Origin: Ignavibacteria bacterium
GTDB lineage: Bacteria > Bacteroidota > Ignavibacteria > Ignavibacteriales > Ignavibacteriaceae
Reading direction: 5' to 3'
DNA: 5,146 nt
Assembly (NCBI GenBank): GCA_029863735.1
Contig: JAOTUT010000153.1
Location: 1 to 5,146, forward strand
Both the position numbers and the translations under genes were made by a program. Of the stretch, positions 1 to 5,146 are shown one piece after another. Within the stretch, counting starts at the first letter, position 1. Each line of letters opens with the position of its first letter. A model generated the notes under the pieces. The model was not told the origin of the DNA. It worked only from the letters and a program-made list of their open reading frames with translations, and did not search any database.

Positions 1-49
1 TTAAATATTTATATGTTTAAAGCGTTTTCTAAAAAAATTGTCAACCTAA

Positions 50-385
50 ATGAAACGCTTCGAAAAACATATTTTTGTTTGTGAGAACAAAAGACCTGAG
101 GGTCATCCAAAGGGATGTTGCTTTGATAAAAACAGTATCGAAATTCGTGCATTATTTAAAAAACGATTGAAGGAATTAGGATTAAGTTCTAATGTTCGTT
201 CAAATGCAGCCGGATGCCTGGATGCCTGTGAGTATGGAGTTACTGTTGTTGTCTACCCTGAGCAAATTTGGTATGGCGAAGTTACACTTAACGATGTTGA
301 AGAAATACTTCAAAGTCATATATTAAAAAATATCCCGGTTGAAAGATTGAAAATAAAAGATGAAAAGTTTAACAAGGATAAGTGA
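50..385 (+). CDS. Thioredoxin-like [2Fe-2S] ferredoxin
   Basis: Small soluble electron carrier, 111 aa, of the thioredoxin-fold [2Fe-2S] ferredoxin family (Aquifex Fd4 / NuoE-like). Four cysteines fit the family ligand pattern: Cys11 in the first strand (HIFVCEN), Cys23 (followed by a second Cys, 24), and the pair Cys56/Cys60 in AAGCLDACEYG. This is close to the C-x12-C ... C-x3-C spacing known for Fd4. The segment VVVYPEQIWYG (66-76) and the following 'V-x-x-I' helix are also typical. The tail after about residue 93 is lysine-rich and carries no recognised motif. The ATG is the first possible start because an in-frame TAA lies directly before it (47-49). There is no clear Shine-Dalgarno sequence; the leader is A/T-rich. 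The gene's end overlaps nth by 26 nt, so the two are probably co-transcribed. The physiological partner cannot be told from sequence. Fold and cluster type are confident; the specific role is not. Confidence 0.9.
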   Translation: MKRFEKHIFVCENKRPEGHPKGCCFDKNSIEIRALFKKRLKELGLSSNVRSNAAGCLDACEYGVTVVVYPEQIWYGEVTLNDVEEILQSHILKNIPVERLKIKDEKFNKDK

Positions 386-1025
386 AAAATCTGAAAATAC
401 CCGGGCTGCAGAAATTTTAAGAAGACTAAAAAAAGAATATACTGTAGCGAGTATCGCATTGGAATATCAGACGCCATTTCAACTGCTCATCTCTACAATC
501 TTGTCGGCTCAGTGCACGGATGAAAGAGTGAATCTGGTTACTAAATCTCTTTTCAAAAAATACAGGAAGCCGGAAGATTATTTGCGAGTAGCTAATCAGG
601 AATTAGAAAAAGATATCTTTTCGACAGGCTTTTACAGGCAAAAAGCAAAGAGTATAAAAAATTGCTGCAAGACTCTTTTAGAAAATTTTAATGGAAAAGT
701 CCCCGAAGATTTTGATTCGCTGAATTCACTTCCCGGGGTTGGAAGAAAAACTGCTTCAGTGGTTGCGGGAAATGCATTTGGAATCCCAGCAATTGCAGTT
801 GATACTCATGTAATCAGGTTATCAAACCTGATGGGATTTGTTGATTCAAAAGATCCGGCAAAAATAGAAGAGAAATTAAAAGAACTGTTTCCCAAAAATG
901 ATTGGATTAATCTTGGTCATTATATAATGAATCATGGCAGGAAAGTTTGTATAGCCAGACGACCAAAATGTACAGAGTGTACGATTGGGGATTTATGTCC
1001 TTCATTTAATCCAAATAATGAATAA
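360..1025 (+). CDS. nth: Endonuclease III (DNA glycosylase/AP lyase)
   Basis: Base-excision repair enzyme that removes oxidised pyrimidines from DNA and cleaves the abasic site by beta-elimination. The 221-aa product matches the family over its whole length, with about ten extra residues at the N-terminus. Visible landmarks are the early motif LLISTILSAQCTD (42-54), the helix-hairpin-helix LPGVGRKTA (124-132) with the catalytic Lys130, the catalytic Asp148 in AVDTHVIRL, and a C-terminal [4Fe-4S] loop with Cys197, Cys204, Cys207 and Cys213 in the C-x6-C-x2-C-x5-C pattern. All six residues sit exactly ten positions after their E. coli counterparts (K120, D138, C187/194/197/203), so the enzyme looks intact. 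The start at 360 lies inside the ferredoxin gene; no other ATG precedes the conserved region, and its upstream sequence is purine-rich without a strong ribosome binding site, so translational coupling is likely. The exact start is the least certain part. Confidence 0.97.
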   Translation: MKSLTRISEKSENTRAAEILRRLKKEYTVASIALEYQTPFQLLISTILSAQCTDERVNLVTKSLFKKYRKPEDYLRVANQELEKDIFSTGFYRQKAKSIKNCCKTLLENFNGKVPEDFDSLNSLPGVGRKTASVVAGNAFGIPAIAVDTHVIRLSNLMGFVDSKDPAKIEEKLKELFPKNDWINLGHYIMNHGRKVCIARRPKCTECTIGDLCPSFNPNNE

Positions 1026-1033
1026 AGATAAAC

Positions 1034-1038
1034 AGGAG
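1034..1038 (+). promoter_or_regulatory. Shine-Dalgarno site of the HD hydrolase gene
   Basis: AGGAG lies 8 nt before the ATG at 1047, in the 21-nt gap after nth. It fixes the start of the HD gene and shows that this genome uses Shine-Dalgarno pairing in at least some genes. Confidence 0.8.
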
Positions 1039-1046
1039 AGTAAGCT

Positions 1047-1613
1047 ATGAGTAATATTGAAACAGACAGAGAATATTGTTTTTCAATTCTGAAAGAATTC
1101 ACAAAAAGTGAAAGCCTGCTAAAGCATGCTCTAGCTGTTGAAGCTTGTGTACGAGCATATGCAGAAAAGCAGAACGAAGATGAAAACTTTTGGGGTAACG
1201 TTGCATTGCTTCACGATTTTGATTATGAAATGTATCCAACTGAAGAAGGACATCCTTTTAAAGGAAATGAAATATTAAAGGAAAAAGGTTTCTCAGCAGA
1301 ATTTAGGAATGCTATTTTATCCCACGCAGATTATTCTGGTGTCCCAAGAAATTCAATATTAGAAAAAGTATTATTTGCCTGTGATGAGCTTGCAGGATTT
1401 TTAACAGCTGTTACTTATGTCCGACCATCAAAATCAATAGATGAAGTTGAAGTAAAATCAGTTCTGAAAAAAATGAAAGACAAAGCATTTGCAAGAGCTG
1501 TAAACAGGAATGATATTAAAAATGGAGCAGAAGGAATTGGAATTCCACTTGAAGAACACATCCAGTTTTGCATCAGTGCAATGAAAAGTAAAAAGGAGTT
1601 ACTGGGACTATGA
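1047..1613 (+). CDS. HD-superfamily phosphohydrolase, substrate unknown
   Basis: Predicted metal-dependent phosphohydrolase of 188 aa, a normal length for the stand-alone bacterial HD proteins it resembles (COG2316-like, recognised from memory). The metal-binding signature is complete: His27 in LLKHALAVE, the His56-Asp57 pair in ALLHDFDYE, His69 in GHPFKG, His93 in ILSHADYSG, and Asp113 in ACDELAGF. After the HD core come the family segments TAVTYVRPSK (120-129) and FARAVNR (148-154), then GIPLEEHIQF near the C-terminus. No membrane segment or fused sensor domain is visible, so it should be cytosolic. Members of this superfamily act on nucleotides or phosphate esters, but nothing here reveals the substrate. 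The start is supported by AGGAG at 1034-1038. The stop overlaps the next start as ATGA, so translation of the peroxiredoxin is probably coupled to it. Confidence 0.9.
   Translation: MSNIETDREYCFSILKEFTKSESLLKHALAVEACVRAYAEKQNEDENFWGNVALLHDFDYEMYPTEEGHPFKGNEILKEKGFSAEFRNAILSHADYSGVPRNSILEKVLFACDELAGFLTAVTYVRPSKSIDEVEVKSVLKKMKDKAFARAVNRNDIKNGAEGIGIPLEEHIQFCISAMKSKKELLGL
1594..1598 (+). promoter_or_regulatory. Shine-Dalgarno site of the peroxiredoxin gene
   Basis: AGGAG inside the 3' end of the HD gene, 11 nt before the ATG at 1610. The spacing is slightly long, but the site supports that start together with the ATGA overlap and the conserved N-terminal VGDVAPNF. Confidence 0.65.
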
Positions 1614-2062
1614 ATGTTGGTGATGTTGCCCCGAACTTTATACTAAAAGATGAATCTGGAAAAGATTTTGAACTCTATAAAAATCTCGATACAAAAATTT
1701 TACTTGTATTTTATCCCAAAGACGACACGCCGGTTTGTTCCACTCAGCTTTCAGAGTATAATGATAACTTTGATGAATTCATTCAAAATGGGATCAAAGT
1801 ATTGGGCATCAACGCTGGTACTGTTCAATCGCATTTAGATTTTTGCAATAAGCTAAACATAAAATTTCCACTGCTTGCCGATAAAGATAAGATTGTTAGC
1901 AAACAATACGATGCTATCAATTTTTTGGGAATGAATAAAAGATTGATTGTGATAATTGGAACTGATAGAAAAGTGCTCTGGACTGCTTCATCCTTGCCAG
2001 TTACCTTTATAAAAACTAAGGAAATAGTCGAAAAAGTGAAATCGCTCACAGTAAAGAAATGA
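1610..2062 (+). CDS. bcp: Thiol peroxidase, PrxQ/Bcp-type peroxiredoxin
   Basis: Cytosolic thiol-dependent peroxidase of 150 aa, full length for the PrxQ/Bcp subfamily, which reduces hydrogen peroxide and organic hydroperoxides. The N-terminus VGDVAPNFILKD is canonical and confirms the start. The active-site motif FYPKDDTPVCSTQ (34-46) supplies Pro36, Thr40 and the peroxidatic Cys43; Arg111 in NKRLIVIIG is in the place of the conserved active-site Arg. The Cys five residues later that serves as resolving Cys in E. coli Bcp is absent (Ser48). Instead Cys79 in HLDFCNKL is present, followed by the conserved IKFPLLADKD. The Cys43/Cys79 spacing equals that of Cys48/Cys84 in Xanthomonas PrxQ, where the second Cys in helix 3 resolves. 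The gene overlaps the HD gene by 4 nt and is the last of the operon. No signal peptide is visible. Confidence 0.95.
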   Translation: MNVGDVAPNFILKDESGKDFELYKNLDTKILLVFYPKDDTPVCSTQLSEYNDNFDEFIQNGIKVLGINAGTVQSHLDFCNKLNIKFPLLADKDKIVSKQYDAINFLGMNKRLIVIIGTDRKVLWTASSLPVTFIKTKEIVEKVKSLTVKK

Positions 2063-2076
2063 CTTGACTGGTAAGC

Positions 2077-2092
2077 ATTTAGTTGACTAAAT
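2077..2092 (+). terminator. Weak hairpin after the peroxiredoxin gene
   Basis: Perfect inverted repeat ATTTAG / CTAAAT with a TTGA loop, 14 nt after the peroxiredoxin stop and followed only by a short T run (TTTC). Position suits an end-of-operon signal, but the stem is A/T-rich and the U tract poor, so an efficient intrinsic terminator is doubtful. Confidence 0.3.
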
Positions 2093-2135
2093 TTCATCCA
2101 AAATAAAGGAGTTTTAATCGGGTTTTGCTACATCA

Positions 2136-2159
2136 TTGATATTCAGAAATGAGTATCAG
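2136..2159 (+). other. Stem-loop in the porU upstream region
   Basis: TTGATATTC pairs with GAGTATCAG as a 9-bp stem (two G-U pairs in RNA) around a 6-nt loop (AGAAAT). No U tract follows, so it is not a normal terminator for + strand transcription. It could be leader structure or a protein-binding dyad. The same bases include a TTGATA that could be a -35 box with GATTAT 17 nt on (2159-2164, four of six consensus matches). That promoter reading is weak and I would not rely on it. Confidence 0.3.
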
Positions 2160-2194
2160 ATTATAAAAAGTAACTGTAAAAATATATCTAAAGA

Positions 2195-2209
2195 GTAATT
2201 TTTAATTAC
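2195..2209 (+). other. Inverted repeat just before the porU start
   Basis: GTAATT-TTT-AATTAC, a perfect 6-bp inverted repeat with a 3-nt spacer, ends 6 nt before the porU ATG, where a ribosome binding site would normally lie. No Shine-Dalgarno sequence is present; the leader TTAAAATG is A-rich as is common in Bacteroidota. The repeat may be chance in such AT-rich DNA, or may affect initiation. Confidence 0.3.
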
Positions 2210-2215
2210 CTTAAA

Positions 2216-5146
2216 ATGATTAGCAAATCCGTAACCATAATTCTGGCGTTTTCCGCATTTCTATTTCCTCAACAGGATATCAAGATTCTTGCTTCAAATC
2301 AGAATTCGATAATTATTGAATTTACCCCGCAGTATATAGATACTTCTTTGATAAAAATAAATGGCCAAGAATACAGGAAAATTGATTTTGCATATGGTTA
2401 CACTGATGAATCAATTCCCTGGGGAATCCCTTCTGTTCAGGAAAGAAAGTTAGTTATTGGCGTCCCATCTGAATATGGTAATTCGATTAAAGTAGTTAGC
2501 TCTACTTATAAACAAATCGATGGTAGTATTGTACCAATTCCCACCATCCAAAAAGAAAATTTTCTCGATGGACTGAAATATGAGGTCTCACCTGAATATT
2601 ACAATTATGAGGATTTTCCTGAACTCGCTTCATTTGGTGACTATGGAATTGCAAGAGGTTTAGGGACTCAGGATATAAGATTATTCCCGGTAAAATTTGA
2701 TGTTAATACTAATACGATAAAATTGTACTCAAAGATCGTTATTCAAATTGATTATGGAAACGCTCAGTTTTCAGGAAAAAAAGCAGAGGATGAATTACTG
2801 AAGTTTTCGATAATAAATTATGATGCAGCTCAATATTGGGTTAAAGCCCAAAACAAATTATCAAAGATTGGTGGTAGTGTGCTTGCAACAGGTCAATGGG
2901 TAAGATTTGAAGCACAAGCCGAAGGAATTTATAAACTAGACAGAGCCAGACTTGAATCTTTTGGATTTAATGTTTCTTCTGTTGATCCGCGAACAATTAA
3001 AATTTACAACAATGGTGGCAAGGTATTATCTGAATTAGTCACTGCTCCTCGTCCCGATGATTTGATTGAGAATGCGATATTTGTTTCTGGAGAAAATGAT
3101 GGCAGCTTTGATCAAAGTGACTATATTCTTTTCTACGGGAGAGGAAGCCAGTTTAGAGATTTTGATCCGCTAACCAATACTATTCAAAGATTTAATCATC
3201 CATTTTCTGATAAAACTTATTACTGGATTACAGTTGACGGTGAAAATGGTAAAAGGATACAGAACAAATCAAGCTTAAATACAAATGCTGATTACATACA
3301 AACTTCCACTGTTGCATTTACTGATTACGAAATTGATAGAATAAACCTGGCAAAATCAGGTAGACAGTTTATGGGGGATGACTTTTCCCAGAACATTCCC
3401 AGCAGAACTTATATTAACAAGCTTGATAACAGAAATTCTGCTTATCCCATAAATTATAATTTCAGATTTATTAATGCTTCACAGGGATCATTCATTTTAA
3501 CTGTGGCAGAAAATTCAGCGAATATTTTTTCCGGATCGCTTGCCGGTTATGGTAATGCCTCTTACACTGTCGGTGAACCACACATAAGAACTGCCGTTTT
3601 TAACGGGACTTTGCCTGACGATCGGAGCGTCTTGAAATTTACATTAAGTTCTTCTTCTGTTACTTCTGTTGGATATCTTGATTATTTTGAAATTACTTAT
3701 GAGAAGGATTTAAAACCTGTAGAAAACAAACTTATTTTCTTTTCAAAAGATTCCTCTGCAATTGTTGAGTATTATCTCAATGGTTTTCCATCTTCTGATA
3801 TTAATGTTTTTGATGTTACCGATTTTGCCAATATTCAAATAGTCGATCCGAAACCCGGCTGGCCGAGTGGCGGAGATTTCAGATTCCAGGTTTCTGAAAA
3901 TTCGGATTCAACTAAAAAGTACATTGCTGTTGGTAATGGAAGTTATCTCACACCATCCAACCCAACCGCTATTGTTAATTCAAATATCAGGGGGATACAG
4001 GATGGGGCGAAGTTCATTATAATATCACATAAAAATTTTCTCGATGCTTCAAACAGATTAAAATCTTATCGCGAAAGTCAGGCACGGGTACCAATTTCCA
4101 CAATTGTTATTGATGTTGAAAATATATTCAATGAATTTTCTTGTGGTATTCGTGATATTTCAGCAATCAGAGACTTTATTAAGTATGCTTATGACAGCTG
4201 GCAGATTAAACCGGAATATTTTATGTTCATGGGTAAAGGCACCTATGATTATAAAAATGTTGAAACTTTTGGTGATAATTATATACCAACCTGGCAAACC
4301 GAAGAATCATTAAAACTTATTTATGGTAGAGATTCATATTGTTCTGATGACTTCTTTGCCAGAATTGATGGTGAGGATGCTAAACCAGATATAGCTTTCG
4401 GAAGATTGACTGTAAGAAACTTAGGTGAAGCAAATAATTACATTGATAAAATTGTATATTATGAAAATAATAGCGAAAGAGGGAACTGGCGAAATCTCAT
4501 TACACTTGTTGCTGATGATGGATACACTTCAACTGGTTATGAAGGAAGTGAACATACTGCACCTTCGGAACGTCTTGCTAATTTAATAATTCCACAATCT
4601 TTTGACCTGAAAAAAATCTATTCGGCAAACTATCCGGTGGTGATTACTGGTAATGGAAGAAGGAAGCCAACTGTTAATGCAGATATTATTAAAACTATGA
4701 ATCAGGGAACTTTGCTCATAAATTATATCGGTCATGGAAATCCCGAATTATGGGCTCACGAATTTATCTTTGAAAGGGCCGTATCTATTCCTCAGCTTAA
4801 TAATGATAAATATTTTTTCTTATGTGCAGCGACATGTGATTTTGGATATTATGATATCCCAAATTTTCAAAGTGGAGCAGAGGAGTTGCTATTCCTGAAA
4901 GATGCAGGGTCGATAGCCACGTTTAATTCTTGCAGGCTTGTATTTTCAGGTCAGAATCATGCTTTGAATTATACTTTGATGACTTATTTATTTGACCTGC
5001 CCAGAGATACCATGAATCTAAATGTGCCAATTGGTTATTCAGTTTTCAGAACGAAGATTGACTGGAACTCGGTAAATTCTCAGAAATTTCATTTATTAGC
5101 TGATCCTACAATAAGATTAAATGTTCCTCAGTATGCTGGTGCAGTT
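2216..5146 (+). CDS. porU: Type IX secretion sortase PorU, C25 peptidase (3' end missing)
   Basis: Gingipain-family (C25) cysteine peptidase of the PorU type, the T9SS sortase that cleaves the C-terminal sorting domain from cargo at the outer membrane and joins cargo to its surface anchor. An open frame of 977 codons reaches the window edge, so the C-terminus is missing. Order: short hydrophobic signal peptide (about 1-20); propeptide-like beta region (about 21-200); the PorU-type segment GQWVRFEAQAEGIYKLD (226-242) and DGSFDQSDYILFYG (295-308); C25 catalytic domain from about 596, with FNEFSCGIRDISAIRDF, a SDDFFA...PDIAFGR stretch, catalytic His840 in NYIGHGNPE, catalytic Cys874 in AATCDFGYYDIP, then NSCRLVFSGQN and LLADPTIRLN (960-969). 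The 34-residue His-Cys spacing is close to that of gingipain R. The ATG is the first in frame after a TAA at 2189 and gives the signal peptide. An ordinary surface C25 protease is less likely, since the long N-terminal architecture is PorU-like. Confidence 0.92.
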   Translation, partial: MISKSVTIILAFSAFLFPQQDIKILASNQNSIIIEFTPQYIDTSLIKINGQEYRKIDFAYGYTDESIPWGIPSVQERKLVIGVPSEYGNSIKVVSSTYKQIDGSIVPIPTIQKENFLDGLKYEVSPEYYNYEDFPELASFGDYGIARGLGTQDIRLFPVKFDVNTNTIKLYSKIVIQIDYGNAQFSGKKAEDELLKFSIINYDAAQYWVKAQNKLSKIGGSVLATGQWVRFEAQAEGIYKLDRARLESFGFNVSSVDPRTIKIYNNGGKVLSELVTAPRPDDLIENAIFVSGENDGSFDQSDYILFYGRGSQFRDFDPLTNTIQRFNHPFSDKTYYWITVDGENGKRIQNKSSLNTNADYIQTSTVAFTDYEIDRINLAKSGRQFMGDDFSQNIPSRTYINKLDNRNSAYPINYNFRFINASQGSFILTVAENSANIFSGSLAGYGNASYTVGEPHIRTAVFNGTLPDDRSVLKFTLSSSSVTSVGYLDYFEITYEKDLKPVENKLIFFSKDSSAIVEYYLNGFPSSDINVFDVTDFANIQIVDPKPGWPSGGDFRFQVSENSDSTKKYIAVGNGSYLTPSNPTAIVNSNIRGIQDGAKFIIISHKNFLDASNRLKSYRESQARVPISTIVIDVENIFNEFSCGIRDISAIRDFIKYAYDSWQIKPEYFMFMGKGTYDYKNVETFGDNYIPTWQTEESLKLIYGRDSYCSDDFFARIDGEDAKPDIAFGRLTVRNLGEANNYIDKIVYYENNSERGNWRNLITLVADDGYTSTGYEGSEHTAPSERLANLIIPQSFDLKKIYSANYPVVITGNGRRKPTVNADIIKTMNQGTLLINYIGHGNPELWAHEFIFERAVSIPQLNNDKYFFLCAATCDFGYYDIPNFQSGAEELLFLKDAGSIATFNSCRLVFSGQNHALNYTLMTYLFDLPRDTMNLNVPIGYSVFRTKIDWNSVNSQKFHLLADPTIRLNVPQYAGAV

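Noticed and set aside
12..19. TATGTTTA as a Bacteroidota-type -7 box (TAnnTTTG)
   Set aside because: Last base mismatches and the -33 element would lie outside the window, so it cannot be judged.
400..411. CCCGGGCTGCAG, identical to part of a common cloning-vector polylinker
   Set aside because: It is in frame and encodes the start of the conserved Nth region (TRAAEIL); flanking bases depart from the vector, so coincidence and not contamination.
1650..1838. 62-codon + strand frame inside the peroxiredoxin gene
   Set aside because: It lies wholly within the peroxiredoxin in another frame and resembles no protein.
1825..2097. 90-codon open frame on the - strand across the peroxiredoxin gene
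   Set aside because: It is antisense to a well-conserved peroxiredoxin, has no recognisable motif and no supporting start signal; a shadow frame.
2105..2151. Possible small gene after AAAGGAG in the intergenic region
   Set aside because: No ATG, GTG or TTG at suitable spacing opens a frame of more than a few codons before a stop.
4104..4313. 69-codon + strand frame inside porU
   Set aside because: It is out of frame with porU across the conserved FNEFSCG and MGKGTYD region; a shadow frame.

Overview
The window is AT-rich bacterial DNA with all recognisable genes on the + strand. It most likely comes from the Bacteroidota/Chlorobi group. The strongest marker is the large open frame that fills the second half: a C25-family cysteine peptidase of the PorU type, the sortase of the type IX secretion system (T9SS), which is restricted to that superphylum. 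The mix of good Shine-Dalgarno sites (inside the first operon) and AT-rich leaders without one (first gene and porU) would fit an Ignavibacteria-like lineage, but this is inference and not a phylogenetic placement.

Layout: positions 1-49 are a short leader before the first complete gene, with an open frame running in from the window edge. Positions 50-2062 hold four tightly packed genes that look like one operon: a thioredoxin-fold [2Fe-2S] ferredoxin (50-385), endonuclease III nth (360-1025, overlapping the ferredoxin by 26 nt), an HD-superfamily phosphohydrolase (1047-1613, 21 nt gap, strong ribosome binding site), and a PrxQ/Bcp peroxiredoxin (1610-2062, ATGA overlap). Positions 2063-2215 are a 153-nt intergenic region with three short inverted repeats and a possible but unproven promoter. 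Positions 2216-5146 are the first 977 codons of porU, which runs off the right edge. Its catalytic His (840) and Cys (874) are both inside the window.

How the genes fit together: ferredoxin, Nth and peroxiredoxin form an iron-sulfur, base-excision-repair and peroxide-removal set that would plausibly be made together, with translation coupled by overlaps. The HD protein's substrate is unknown. PorU is a separate envelope function: it acts at the outer membrane, removing the C-terminal sorting domain of T9SS cargo and attaching the cargo to the cell surface.

I found no mobile element, CRISPR array, tRNA or rRNA, and no convincing new system. The main points worth a second look are the peroxiredoxin's cysteine arrangement, the hairpin around the ferredoxin start codon, the compact redox/repair operon and the structured porU leader.
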